Below are positions 31,887 to 43,833 of a DNA stretch of 64,000 bases, piece after piece; positions within the stretch are counted from its first letter, which is position 1, and each line of letters begins with the position of its first letter. Source of the stretch: Calocera cornea HHB12733 (Eukaryota > Basidiomycota > Dacrymycetes > Dacrymycetales > Dacrymycetaceae); assembly GCA_001632435.1 (NCBI GenBank), contig KV423942.1, positions 62,001-126,000 on the forward strand, in the 5' to 3' direction. A program made the position numbers and the translations under genes. The notes below the pieces were generated by a model. The model made no database searches. It saw only the letters and a program-made list of their open reading frames with translations, and was not told the origin of the DNA.

Positions 31887-33985
31887 GGTGAGCACTGGTG
31901 GACAACAAGAGGTGGACGAAGGGAGTGCCAGCACTCCCGGGCGTGCACTTATCACTACCGGTGAAAGAAGTGCGCCAGACGAAGAAGTCCACAAGTCCGC
32001 GTTGTGAAGGCATGGTTGTCGTTTGCGGGCGAGAGCGCGTTTACTTCATACCTTTTCTGTCTCATTGCGGGAATCTTCGGGAAATCTCTGTCTTCGAAGC
32101 TCGGCACGACACTTCGCTGCTTCTAAGGCGCTTAAGTGAGCGCAAGTGTTTGGATTTGCAAGCGCGCTGGCCGGCAAGCTGGCAACAGTCCCCCAACGAC
32201 GTCTCCGTGGTGTGTACGTAGGCACGTGACATGGCATTGCCAAAGTTCCGAAGACGGCCACAGCCTGCTTGACCTGCGTGGACCAGCCGGCTCTTTTGAA
32301 ACAACAGGATTCCTTCAAGACCATAGGTTGCGGGGGCGCAGGCGGATACATACGACTGTTGTTCATGCTCACCGCTTGCGGGCCAAGAGACGGGCAAGAA
32401 GACGACAGGAGAGAGCAGGATACACCATGAGTGATGTCTCCTGGTGACAGATGGGCGTGGAGGCGAAGGACGTGTTCTAACATACTTGAGGATGCCGTTG
32501 CTTCACCGAAGGGCGTCCTCCTATGCAGCGAGGACTAGGAGGGCACCCTTTGGCTTGTCTTATCCGAAGTGATCCCAGCAAGTGCTTGTTCCACATGGGG
32601 TATTGCCTCCTCCTGGCCATACTTTCAATGCCTGGAGTGAGGGTACACTGTTGGCTGGTTGGCTGGTTGGAAAGACCAACTGACTAACTTATTTGGAGAG
32701 ACATATGAACTTGCTGGCTGTTGAGGCTACGGTGTGCCATAATGACAACAGGTTGCTGCTCTGACCTGGCATATGTAGACAGGGTCACAGCTTGAGCTTG
32801 AGCTCTGGATTGCAGTTGAAGATGCGGTGTCAAGCAGGAGGCAGAGACTGGGAGAGCAATGATGATTCTCAACATCAGAACCCTGCACGCTCCAGCCGAG
32901 TAGGAGTGCCGGAAGCACCCACGCGCAGTGCCTTCCAGAAAAGGCAGCTTTACCCCGCACTCCCGGGCGCGGTGGGATCCTTGCTGTGCTGCTGCTGGTG
33001 CGTCAGGCGGTGCGGCTACTGCATTGGTGGTTGATGGAGGGTACGGCAATACACTGATGGCATAGTCAGTGCCTGGTCAGTTGATTGTTCGGAATGGCGG
33101 CCGGGAGGGGGCGGCTCGCCGGCATATGCGCGTGATGCTGCTAGTTGTGGGAAGACGGGGACATGGTTCCTGGATGGGAGGACGGGCATTGACAACCAGC
33201 CTAGGCGGACGATACAGTACAGTACATCATGTGCTAGGGGGCATGGGAAGATGAAGACAGACAATGAAAGTCATAATCATTGAATATACAGCAGCGGCGG
33301 GCAATTCCCGCCCGAGCGCTCACGCGGCGTGCGTCATCCGCACTGAGCTTGGCGTGTCGCGCCCTAGGCCTCCCGGGGCCACGACATGACGAAAGCCGTG
33401 CCGCTTGTGCATCACCGACCGCTGTCGGAGACGGCCTCTGCAGCTTACTTGATGTGCTGACGACGGACGCGCCGGAATTGGGGAAGGCACGCAGAGCGGG
33501 TTATGTCATGCGCGGATTGTCCGGCGGGCGGGCGGGCTATCGCGCATGGGCGATCCGATCCCGCCCGTGGTCCGTGGCCGCGGAGGCGCTTTGCGCTGTG
33601 GGTGTGTGTCTCTTGCGCAGGCAAATTGCAGGCGGTTTGATGAGGAAAAGGACCCGCTACAAAGGTGCCGTTGGGTGGTTGTTAATGAGGGAGGCGGGTG
33701 AGGTGATGGGGTGCGCGTCAGCCCGCGAGTGCGGTGCACAGCCCACGCGCGCAGAAGCGGCACACGCTTCCCTTCCCTTTCGTCCTTCCAACCCACCCTT
33801 CGTCCGTTCTCTCCTCCCTCCCGCTCCCCCTTCTTCTCTTCCCAGCCCGCTTTTATCGTACACACATCCCCCCCTCTCTTTCCACCCGACCACCTCCTCG
33901 CTCCGCCCACCCCGCCGGACGTCCCGGCCTTGCCCCTGCTCGGTATATCACCCAGCAGCAGCCCAGCCACCCCCGCCGCCCAGCC
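31887..33985. other. gene-poor region and LCB2 leader
   Basis: No gene could be supported in 31887-33700. A (TTGGCTGG)-type direct repeat sits near 32650-32670. The last 250 nt before LCB2 are strongly pyrimidine-rich (about 33760-33870), as expected for a fungal promoter and 5' leader. Confidence 0.45.
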
Positions 33986-36150
33986 ATGCCCTCGCCCATG
34001 GCGCTGCCCCTCTCCTCCTCGGGCTCAGGCGGCCTCTTCAAGCTCAGCAAGAAGTCCTCACAGCGCACACTCACCCCCTCAAGCGCAGCAGAGTACCTCG
34101 CCTCCCTCAAGGCCGCAGACGACGATGCGCTCGCACGGGAGCAGGCCCGCTCCCACTCCCCCACCCCCCCCAGGGACGCCGCACACACCACAGCGGTCAA
34201 CTATGCGCCCAGCATCGCGAGCAGCACCCCCGCCCTCTCCTTCGCTAGCACAGCCGCGTCCAGCCTCTCCGCTGCCACGACGTACGGCGTGCCAGTGGAG
34301 GACGACGACGACCCCCTCGTGTACCCGGACAACCCGCCGACGTCGAACGACCCGCCCCCGAGCGCGCTGCACAGCGAGTTCGGCTACTGCAACAACGAGG
34401 AGTACCGCTATACCTCCTCCTACCGCGCCGGCACGAGCCTCTACCCGCAGCACCAGGACCCGCCCATGACCATCCTCCTCGCCACGTACGCCAGCTACCT
34501 CTTCCTCATCGCCATTGGCCACATGCGCGACTTTTTCGGCAAGCGCTTCTGGCCGGGGTACTACAAGCACCTCATGCCCGCTGCCGTACGTCCCTCCTAC
34601 TCTCTCATTACCTCATCCTAACCAATTAATGAATGCAGGGCTACGCCGCGCTCAACAGCGACTTTGACTCGTTCTACACCCGCCGCCTCAAGCTCCGCAT
34701 CGACGACTGCTTCGCCCGTCCCGTTACCGGCGTCCCGGGCCGCACAATCCTCATGTACAACCGCACCTCCCCGGACTTCAACGTCTCCTTCCAGCTGACG
34801 GGCCAGCTCACGCGTGCCCTCAACGTCTCGTCCTACAACTACCTCGGGTTCGCCCAGGCCTCCGGCGGGGTTGCAGACGCCGCGGAGGAGGCCATCCGGC
34901 GGTACGGCTTGAGCGCGCTCGGACCACGTCTGGAGGCCGGCACGCAGGACCTCCACACGGCTGCTGAGGCCCTCGTCGCCCGTTTCCTGGGCGTCGAGGA
35001 CGCCGCAGTCGTCTCCATGGGCTTCGCGACGAACAGCACTACCCTTCCCGCTCTGGTCTCCCGCGGCTCCCTGGTCATCTCGGACGAGTACAACCACGCG
35101 TCGATCCGCACCGGCGTGCGTCTCTCCGGCGCCTCCGTCCGCCTCTTCAAGCACAACGACATGGCCTCGCTCGAGCAGCTCCTGCGCGAGGCGATCTCGC
35201 AGGGCCAGCCGCGCACGCACCGCCCGTGGAAGAAGATTCTCGTCGTCGTCGAGGGCCTGTACAGCATGGAGGGCACGTTCCTCGACCTGCCCGCGATCAT
35301 GGCCCTCAAGAAGCGCTACAAGTTCTACCTGTACGTCGACGAGGCGCACTCGATCGGCGCTATCGGCCCGCACGGCCGCGGCGTGTGCGACTACTTCGGC
35401 ATCGACCCGCGGGAAGTGGACATCCTCATGGGCACATTCACAAAGTCGTTCGGAGCCGCGGGCGGGTACATTGCCGGGTCCAAGGTGCTCATCGACAAGC
35501 TCCGCACGATCAACCACGCGTTCGCCTATGCCGAGGCTGTCTCCCCGCCCGTTCTTGTCCAGTTGACCGCGGCCATGGCCTCCATCATGGGTGTCGCTCC
35601 TCCCCTCACCACCCCGACCGGCGTCGCCCCGAACGCACAGACCGGCGCAATGGTCCCGTACGTCCACCCCGGCCCCGCGCCCGCGGCGATCCTCCCCTCG
35701 TGGATGCACCTCCCCCCCGCGCTTCTCTCGGGCGTGGAGGGCAACACGCGCCTGCGCCGGCTCGCCTTCAATTCGCGCTACCTCTCCCAGGGCCTGCGCA
35801 AGCTCGGTTTCATCATCTACGGCCACCGCGACTCGCCCATCGTCCCCCTCCTCATCTTCAACCCGGGCAAGATGCCCGTCTTCTCGCGCCTCATGCTCGC
35901 CGCCAACACCTACCCAGGCGCGGTCCCCTTCGTCGTCGTCATCGTCGCCTACCCCGCAACGCCCCTCATCACCTCGCGCGTGCGCTTCTGCATGAGCGCG
36001 AGCCATACCAAGGCGGACGTGGACAGGCTGCTCCGCGCGTGCGACAAGGTTGGAGACCTGCTCGACCTGAAGCACGGCATTCCCAGCCATGACCGGTGGA
36101 CCGTCGACGAGGTCATCGACCGCGCCGTCGAGCTTGTCCACATGGACTAG
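33986..36150 (+). CDS. LCB2: serine palmitoyltransferase subunit 2
   Basis: Exons 33986-34585 and 34639-36150 give 703 residues. With Lcb1 this ER-membrane enzyme condenses serine and palmitoyl-CoA, the first step of sphingolipid synthesis. The PLP lysine is K469 in GTFTKSFGAAGG. Other family blocks are SYNYLGFAQ, GLSALGPRLEAGTQDLH, MGFATNS, DEYNHASIRTG, VVVEGLYSMEGTFLDLP, LYVDEAHSIGAIG and YGHRDSPIVPLLIF. A hydrophobic anchor (ILLATYASYLFLIAIG) precedes the catalytic domain. The first ~130 residues form a Ser/Thr/Ala-rich extension, making it longer than yeast Lcb2 (561). The ATG at 33986 is preceded by a CT-rich leader. Confidence 0.95.
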
Positions 36151-38105
36151 GACTAGACAGGGCCAACTGCCCCCAGCCAGTCGGGCGGCACAGGCTGGTC
36201 CCAACTCGCCCGAACTGGTGACTACAAGAACAAGCGACCACGACCCTCTCCGCGCCGCACATCCAACGCTCCACGACCCAAAATACCCCCCATTCGGCCC
36301 GTGACCGCCTTCGGCTCCGGGCCACATGTAATACTAGCTTAACAGCCCCTGAAACCTCAGGGTCAGGGGCGACGCTTCCTGTTAATCTTCCTTTGCTTTC
36401 TGCTTTCTCCGATGATGCTCTTGTCGATACCACCTACCGCCGCGCGGCAGCCTTTGTGCGCGGAGGGCAGGGATAGTATGTGTATACAGCATAGACGCGC
36501 GCCGGGCGCCTCGAGCCCGGCTGCCCCCAGTCCGTGAAACCGTGCAAACGGGGTATACAAAGCAATACAGAACATGATAGATCCCATCTTCGTGCCTACT
36601 CCGGCGTGTTGCGTGCTGCGTGCTGCGTGTAAGAACGAACGTTCGGAGAGAATGGAAGGTGCCGAGGACTCGAACAGGCGAGAGGCGGCCAATCGGACTC
36701 TGTAATCCCGGTATCGGTATCAGTACTCAGCGCTCGGTGCCATTTGCCTCTGCAGGATGGACAGCGCGGTTGGGCAGGATAGACGCTCCGGTCAAAGGCA
36801 GAACTTAGTTGGCGATCATCGAGTTTTGATGGAACTCGAGGACTTCCGAGCTTAGGACCATCACTCTGCGCTCTGCACTGCCGTAGAGCGCGTGACTCCC
36901 TGCTCACGACAGCTTGCCATCCCGGGATCGGGACTCGTTGCACGGCAGGCGCCGCGCGCGGAAGACGTGACGCGTAATAGGCGATCGAGCGTTGCTCAAG
37001 CCATGTGCTGTCCGTGAACTGCAGTGCGGTCGGGCCAGGATAAGACGATATGGAACTCTACAAAACAGACTTGAGCTTCCTCTTTGGGGTGGAGGTTGAT
37101 AACGGGTGTGGGGGACTGGCCACTGGGGATCTCGATCATGCTGAACAAGCTCGGCACAGTCCGATAGGTCACTGAAAGGAATACAGTAGGCGAATAATAC
37201 GCGAACTGGCATTATCTACCCCATGCACCGCAGGATGGATATTCTTGAGCGAGGCACGGATGGGCCAATGATGTATGTGTTGGTCAAGTTGAGCTAAGTA
37301 GGTACAAGGCTTGGCGGCCCGCGGAGCGATCACCAGGACAGAACTCTGCGCACAATACGAGAGCGGCCATTGCCTATCTAGCGCATATCAAAATGGACCA
37401 TCGTGGAGCCAGGGACTGATGGGCCAATGATGCCGCAGAGGTTTGGACAGCTGGGAGTGGTCTATCGCGGACGCGGCATGTGTACGGCGCGATGTGCCGC
37501 GATGGGCTATGGACGGCACTTGCCTGCGTGAGGTTAGGGATGATCCTCGGGATTCTCGCCGATGAAAGAGAAACTGTGGAAAATCGAATGCCTACGTGTG
37601 GCGGAATGTTTGGTTATCAATGGTAAGGCTGCTGCGAAGTGTTTTGTAATAGATCAGAAAATGTGTATTGTGGGACGAGGGAATGGATCCCCGCTATTGA
37701 GCGCAAACCCGGCGGAAGGAGCGAATTTCGGCCGGTGGGAGGGCCGCTGTGATGAAGGGCCGAGCGGCCGAGTCAGGGCGTGCTTCGCGTCTTCTCCAAA
37801 AGGGACTAGTGCACCTCCATCCTCGACTGTGGACTGTGAAAAGCTCCGTTCCGGGGGGACCAAGGGTCTGGGCGAGGGCAAGAGACCAGAGGCGGAGGTT
37901 TGCACTAGGCAGCCTGTTAGTCACAAGAGCGGCCAAGCGTACATAATTATTCGCACAGGCAGCCCTCGACAGCCTCCATCCGCGAATGGCCGCCCTCCAT
38001 CCCTGTCTCCCCCGCCATCTCCACCCGCTCACTCCACTTAAAGCAGCAGCCACCGCACGCCGCCCATCCCTCCCACCGCGACCCCATACCCCGCATAGAC
38101 GCACC
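36151..38105. other. gene-poor region and ALT1 leader
   Basis: No supported gene. A short GTGCTGC-type tandem occurs at about 36604-36630. The phrase GATGGGCCAATGATG occurs twice (near 37259 and 37417) and may be a duplicated CCAAT-containing element. The final 100 nt are CT/CA-rich. Confidence 0.4.
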
Positions 38106-39659
38106 ATGACAACCACGACTTCCTCCCCCACTGTCAGCGTAAACGGAAACGGCCATGCCCACACCGCCCACCACGCCCAGCAGCACGGCAACCACACCCA
38201 CCACAGGCACCATGGGCCCCTCTCCGAAAAGCACCTCAACCCCGCCGTCCTCCAGGCGTCCTACGCCGTACGCGGCCCTCTCGCCACAAAGGCCGAGCAC
38301 TACCGCGCCCACATAAAGGCAAAGGGCGACAACCACGACCTCCCCTTCAAGTCCATCGTCACCGCCAACATTGGTAACCCTCAGCAGGCGGGGCTCGACC
38401 AGCCCCCGCTCACCTTCTTCCGCCAGGTCGCAGCGCTCACAGAGTACACCCCGCTCCTCGACGACCCGCGCGCGCAGGATCTCTTCCCCGCCGACGTGCG
38501 CGCGCGCGCGAGGGAGCTGCTCGCAGAGGTGGGCAGCACCGGCGCTTACTCACACTCGCAAGGTGTGCCCGCGATTCGTCAGCATGTTGCAGAGTTCATC
38601 ACCGCACGTGACCACCTGCCCGCCGAGCTCGCGGCCGACCCGAGCAACATCTTCCTCACCGCCGGCGCGAGCCAGGGCGTCTCCCTCATCCTCCAGGTCC
38701 TCAGCACCAAGACCTCCGGCATCCTCATCCCCATCCCTCAGTACCCGCTGTACACCGCCACGCTCGCGGCGCTCGACACGAACGCGCTCCCTTACCATCT
38801 GAACGAGGCGGACGACTGGTCGATGGACCCGCAGTCGGTCGAGGACGCTATCGCCGAGGCCCACGCCCGCGACATCGCCCCGCGCGCCCTGGTCGTCATC
38901 AACCCCGGCAACCCGACGGGCAGTGTCATGCAGAAGGAGACGATGCAGGCTGTGCTGGACATCTGCGCAAAGTACCACCTCGTGCTCCTCGCGGACGAGG
39001 TGTACCAGGTCAACATCCACGATCCAGCGAAGGAGTGGGTCTCTTTCGCCTCGCTCGCGCGCAAGAACCCTACCGAGCCCAAGGTTGCAATCGTCTCCTT
39101 CCACTCCATCTCCAAGGGCGTCACCGGTGAGTGCGGCCGCCGTGGCGGCTACTTTGAGCTGCTCAACTTCCCGGCCGAGGTCACCGCCCAGATATACAAG
39201 ATGGCGTCTGTGGGCCTGTGCCCACCGGTGCAAGGGCAGATCGCTGTCGACTGCCTTGTCCGCCCGCCCAAGCCGGGCGACGAGAGCTACCCCCTGTACG
39301 AGAAGGAGAGCACGACGATCGCGCGCGCGTTGAAGGAGCGCACAGAGACCATGGTCTCGAAGCTCAATGCGCTCCCGGGCATCTCCTGCCAGCCCAGCAC
39401 CGGCGCGCTCTACGTCTACCCGCGGCTGTACCTTCCCCAGCGTGCGAAGGAGGAGGCGAAGAAGCGCGGACAGGAGCCGGACGAGTACTACGCCGAGTGC
39501 CTGCTCGACGAGACGGGTATATGCGTCACTCCCGGCAGCGGGTTCGGCCAGAGGGAGGGCGAAAGCCATATTCGCCTCACTGTGCTCTGCCCTGGGGTGG
39601 ACGAGTACGTGGGGAGGATCGAGAAGTTCCACAATGCGTTTATGAAGAAGTGGGAGTAG
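38106..39659 (+). CDS. ALT1: alanine aminotransferase
   Basis: An intronless ORF of 517 residues. This PLP enzyme interconverts alanine and 2-oxoglutarate with pyruvate and glutamate. Family blocks are NPAVLQASYAVRGPLATKA, IVTANIGNPQQAG, GAYSHSQGVPAIR, IFLTAGASQGV, IPIPQYPLYTA, VVINPGNPTGSV, LADEVYQ and the PLP lysine K337 in SFHSISKGVTGECGRRGGYFE. The C-terminal substrate domain ends GICVTPGSGFGQREGESHIRLT. The N-terminus carries an unusual His-rich stretch (HAHTAHHAQQHGNHTHHRHHG region, residues about 17-37). I see no clear mitochondrial presequence, so a cytosolic form is likely. Confidence 0.95.
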   Translation: MTTTTSSPTVSVNGNGHAHTAHHAQQHGNHTHHRHHGPLSEKHLNPAVLQASYAVRGPLATKAEHYRAHIKAKGDNHDLPFKSIVTANIGNPQQAGLDQPPLTFFRQVAALTEYTPLLDDPRAQDLFPADVRARARELLAEVGSTGAYSHSQGVPAIRQHVAEFITARDHLPAELAADPSNIFLTAGASQGVSLILQVLSTKTSGILIPIPQYPLYTATLAALDTNALPYHLNEADDWSMDPQSVEDAIAEAHARDIAPRALVVINPGNPTGSVMQKETMQAVLDICAKYHLVLLADEVYQVNIHDPAKEWVSFASLARKNPTEPKVAIVSFHSISKGVTGECGRRGGYFELLNFPAEVTAQIYKMASVGLCPPVQGQIAVDCLVRPPKPGDESYPLYEKESTTIARALKERTETMVSKLNALPGISCQPSTGALYVYPRLYLPQRAKEEAKKRGQEPDEYYAECLLDETGICVTPGSGFGQREGESHIRLTVLCPGVDEYVGRIEKFHNAFMKKWE

Positions 39660-39990
39660 GCGCAGGCGGTTGGCGGGAGGGGAGGACTGAACGGAACTGT
39701 ATCCATACGCATATGTTTGCGCGAGTCTGGTTCTCTATCACTGGTTCACGGGCCAATCCATCTCTTCTCAGGTATCCTCGTCATCGTATCATAAGTTAGA
39801 CTCTTTTCTTGCAACTAGTTCGGCTCAGCACTCCTCACATCCGTCGCTCCATCCTTGAATAAGACAACGAAGTCCCAATTGCGGATGCCTATGCATGAAG
39901 CGTGCCATGTGGGTGATATTAACATGCAAGAGTGCTATGGGGATGAGATAAGGTGATGTATGCAAGGTCGTGCGATGTATGCTACCCTGT
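39660..39990. other. convergent intergenic region, nothing recognised
   Basis: This is 3' flank of ALT1 and RRP9. No further feature. Confidence 0.4.
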
Positions 39991-41892
39991 TCATGGCGAG
40001 ATCTTCCCTGTCAATCGGAGGGGCGCGACAAGCGTAACGTTCTGCGCTTCGGGGCCCTTGATCCGCATCCACCTTCCCATCCTGGGCTCCTGGCCCATAG
40101 CAGCGACGAGGAGGATGGCCCGCCTCTGCTCCTTGCTCGCGTCGCCGTTCGCCTTTGGATGCCCATTCGCAGTTGGCTCGGCCCGCTCGTGTGCCCACTC
40201 GGCCTGGTCGACGGCCGAGAGCGGCGGAGACAGCAGCTGCAGCGAGTTGACGAAGCCTGGAGCAGCGATGTCCGCGAGCGGGGTGAACGAGCGGACATCT
40301 TCGGAGATCTTCCAGAGCCGTATCCGGCCGTCCCACGAGCCGGAGGCGAAGAGATCCGAGTAGCGCAGCGCGGCGATCGAGGTCACCCAACGGGGTGTCC
40401 GGATTGGGCCTTCGGTCTCCGAGACAATCTCGTTGAGACCATGGGCGAGCGGCATTCGAAACAGCGGCTTCTTCTTGGTGGTGCTCCAGAGGGAGATCGA
40501 GCTGCGGCAGCGATCAGTCACGTGGTGAGATGGGAGGTGATATAAAGAAGAGCGACTCACCCGCTGTCCCCCCCGCTCAGGAACGTCGACTCGTCCACCA
40601 TGGCCACGCACTCGATGCTACCCTCGATGTAGGCTCCCTTCCCCTTCGCCCTCTCCGCCTCGGTCTCGACCTCCTCAATCCCACCCTCCAAAACCTCTCT
40701 CAGCTTGCTCTTGCCGCCGCCACGGAAGACCAGATACGTCTCGTCCAGGATCTTCCAGAACCGGACGGTCGTGTCTCGCCCACCGGAACTGACCGCAGTC
40801 TCTGCTCGCAGCGCGTCGATGTCGCTGATGCTGTCCTGGTGACCGAACATCGTCTCGACGTAGGCAAGAACAGCAGCGTCCCACGACTTCACCGTTCGGT
40901 CCAGCGAGGCAGTGTACACTTGCGAAGTGCCTTTGCGGAAGGTGACTCCCTACGCCAAAGTTAGCTCTCCTCCACCGACACAGCGCATATATGTACCGAG
41001 ATCGCATCCTTGTGACCTCCAAGCCCTCGCAACCACTTCCCTTCCTTCGCATCCCAAAATCCGAGCCTTCTATCCCTGCCACCACTTGCGAGGTGCTGCC
41101 CATCATCGCTCAACGCAAGGCTGAGGACCTCATCGACATGCCCATGTACGTCGTCGCCGATGACTGCTCTAGCCTTTCCCTTTCCCTTCACATCCGACTT
41201 CTCTGTCCGCTGCTTGGGAAAGAAAGCCAGCTGCTTCCCGGTGCGGAGATCCCACTTGATGATGTGCCCTTCTTTGCCAGAGCTGAACAGGACCGCACCA
41301 TCTTGACTGGCAATTGCGCAGGTGATGGGCAGACGATGACCTTTTAGCCGAAGAAGGCGAAGCTGAGACTGGTCCGAGCTGACGCGACCAGCGACTCGGT
41401 CGTGCAACTTGCCTGACTGTTGTAACTGTGACGCTTGTCAGTGATTGGCAGCTGGGTGAGGAACAGTGACTAACCACGTCGAGCTTTAAGCGGGCTTGAA
41501 TCAGCTCTCGGTCAATATCCGCGGCGTCGAACGTCCCGTCTTGTTGGGCTATGTGTTCGGTCAGCAGGGCTTCACTTCGCTGATTGACACCAATGCGTAC
41601 CCAAGTCATTCTTTACACTCTCCAAGTAAAGCTTCGCCAATCTCAGCCTCTTCTGGGCAGGTGTCTCATTTTCGTCCTCTTCTCCACTCGAATCGTCTTC
41701 GCCATCGGGTCGGCGAAGGTCGATGTCGTCCAAACCGAATCCCGCGCCCTCGTCACGAGATGCCTCAGATGCGAGATCGGAGTCGTCCCCTCGTCGCCGC
41801 TTTGATGGACCGGCCCGAGTTTTTGTGGGTTTGCTGCCTGATGGAGCACCCCGTTTCCGTTTCAGCGGCCTCGTCGAGGAGGGTGGTGCCAT
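39991..41892 (-). CDS. RRP9: U3 snoRNP WD40 protein Rrp9/U3-55K
   Basis: Exons on the minus strand are 41601-41892, 41475-41548, 40997-41416, 40561-40949 and 39991-40501; they give 561 residues. The protein binds the box B/C element of U3 snoRNA in the nucleolus and is needed for 18S rRNA processing. The N-terminus is basic then acidic (PLKRKRGAPSGSK, DGEDDSSGEEDENETPAQKRLRLAKLYLES), followed by DIDRELIQARLKLDV. At least six WD40 repeats follow, among them HRLPITCAIASQDG, IIKWDLRTG, HVDEVLSLALSDDG, HLASGGRDRRLGFWD, VYTASLDRTVKSWD, AVSSGGRDTTVRFWK and FASGSWDGRIRLWK. The start ATG 41892 is the first in frame. Confidence 0.93.
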
Positions 41893-42208
41893 GAGTTGTG
41901 CCAATCAGCAAAGTAAATGCTTGAAATGGCTTTTGGGGTATAGGAGCGTGCTATGGGGAGTTGCTCGCGCGCCTACTTTTTCTGGCCCAATCGAAAAAGT
42001 GATGACACGGGATTATTTCATAGAGGGGATAGCCACTGAGAGGGTCGGAGGCGGGAGCAGGTCCCTGTGGATGACGGCGTGAACGCCAGCGGCACACATC
42101 CCTTGTCTGAATGGTCAAGACTAACCGCTCCGTCCTCGCACTGCCCTGTCGCCGGAACCCGCTTTCCGTCTCATATCGGCTGAAGGACGTGTATGCTCTA
42201 GCACTGTA
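41893..42208. promoter_or_regulatory. divergent promoter of RRP9 and the SUZ-domain gene
   Basis: The start codons are 316 nt apart. A CCAAT box lies at 41987-41991. No TATA box is apparent, which fits housekeeping genes. Confidence 0.5.
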
Positions 42209-43014
42209 ATGAGCAGCGGATCGCAAAATATTGGTAAATGGAGTAATGTGAGCCCTATTCCCAACCTCACGTACCCCTACTAGTGCTGACAATGGGCGCT
42301 CGAACCATCAGCCCATTGCTGGAGTCGGGCCGCGTCGTCCCGCTGGATACACAGTACCGGATGACTGGGATGCTGAGACGCACGCAGAGGATAAGGATAG
42401 TAGGGAGGTATGGGAAGAGGCGTAAGTGCCGTGCGGACATGTAGTCTGGCGTTACCGGTGTTCAACGGGTTCTTGCCAGTAACACCAAAGCGCCCATGCC
42501 CCAAATTGTCATTGCTGGCAGCACGTCCTCTGCACCTCCCCCGACAGCGTTTGCACCATCTATGAAGATCCTGAAGCGGCCACAGAGTGCTTCGCCTAAG
42601 CCCGCCGCATCCTCGGCACCTCAGAAAAGTCTGGCGGAGCGCGAGGCTGAATACAAGGCTGCCCGAGAGCGAATCTTTGCCGCCAAGCCCGGGACACCTT
42701 CTCCGTCGAGCTCTGGAGTTGGCACGCCCAGCTCCTCCGGTACAGGAACAAAGGGTGTCTCAGGCGCTGGCGCCGACAAAACGCCGAACGCGAGGAGCAG
42801 ACCTGAAAAGGCCGACAAGCAGCTCGACACCGTAGTACGCCAGCCCCGTGGGCCATCCTCCAACTCTGGCCGCGGCTTCGGCAATCGGAGAACGCAGGGT
42901 GTGACAAGAGGTAGCACACCAGGTGGAAGTGGTGCGCAGAGTCCATCCAGCCAAGCCGCCTCACCACGCACACAGACGCCTGCGCCGTCTGGTCATCCTG
43001 AGAAGAGGTCCTAG
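42209..43014 (+). CDS. SUZ-domain RNA-binding protein
   Basis: Exons 42209-42247, 42312-42421 and 42480-43014 give 227 residues. A SUZ domain (short basic RNA-binding module) is visible: VWEEANTKAPMPQIVIAG, then MKILKRP and the signature helix LAEREAEYKAARERIFA. The first exon MSSGSQNIGKWSN is inferred from phase and from a good branch site (TGCTGAC) before the CAG acceptor at 42309-42311; the rest is well supported. The C-terminal half is Ser/Gly/Pro-rich with RGFGNRRTQGVTRG, suggesting further RNA contact. It is divergently transcribed from RRP9. Its role is not known; related proteins associate with mRNA. Confidence 0.8.
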
Positions 43015-43833
43015 CGACACGCGGACTTGTCCGATAGCTATTGTCATCATTTCGCACGTTTAGATCGGTTTGTAAGATATTCTGCTTTAGATGGTTCTTT
43101 CTCAACCTGCTGTCATGGCTGAGTCTGGATTCTGCGAAGCGAACTGGTAGGGTTGTACTGATGTAGCTAAGCGGTACCGTGATAATCTGCCCTATTTTCG
43201 TCTTCTTTCATTCTCGATTGGTTGAGCCGAGGACTTCCATAGATCACAGGCGATAACAGCTTATCCGTTCACAAAGGCATGCGGTAGGGTTGCCTGGGTC
43301 ACGTCCCTGTCGGGAAGCAATGGTTGTGCGGGCAATGTCCAACGAATCCACAGACCGTCGCCGGGGCGCGTCTTTGCACTTTCACGGCCGTACCAGCGGC
43401 GCCGAGACTCTAAAAGGCATGCAGACTGTTGACCGAACCGATAAGTCGCCGTGGCTAGCAGGAGTCGCGATGTCACTGTCTCAATTGGGAAACACTTTAC
43501 AGCTTCAAACCCGAGGCCTTAGGTTAGAATAGACTGCCAACGACACGGTCCTGGACCACGTCACTATTGCCAAGATGACTGTGGTTCGAGAATCCGGTTG
43601 ACGAAGGGGAAGGGTGCTAATCTCACTTGGATATCGGCATCCAGCGTCAACATTTCTGGGACGTTCAAGGAGAGAGCCAGAAGCTGGCAGGCTACGGTCG
43701 CCGTCAGCGAGGCGGGCGGCCAACCTCAGACCTGGCGTTACGTGGCGTTACGTCATTCAGCCAGGGTTCACGCGCGGAGGCATCGCACTTTTCCCTTTCA
43801 CCGCCGCGAAAGGTGTGAACGGAACGGCGACTC
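43015..43833. other. intergenic region, nothing recognised
   Basis: This lies between the SUZ-domain gene and DUS3. A short duplication of GGCGTTACGT occurs near 43735-43755. No gene or RNA seen. Confidence 0.4.

Noticed and set aside
33280..34248. 322-codon ORF overlapping the LCB2 leader and start
   Set aside because: Runs in a different frame from LCB2 and has no protein-like composition.
34618..36327. 569-codon minus-strand ORF opposite LCB2
   Set aside because: Antisense shadow of a strongly GC3-biased coding region; no recognisable domain.
36655..36725. tRNA-like stretch (minus strand) with TTCGAGTCC
   Set aside because: No complete cloverleaf; T-stem mismatched. At most a decayed relic.
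38550..39632. 360-codon minus-strand ORF opposite ALT1
   Set aside because: Antisense shadow; composition rich in Arg, Leu, Val and Gly with no motif.
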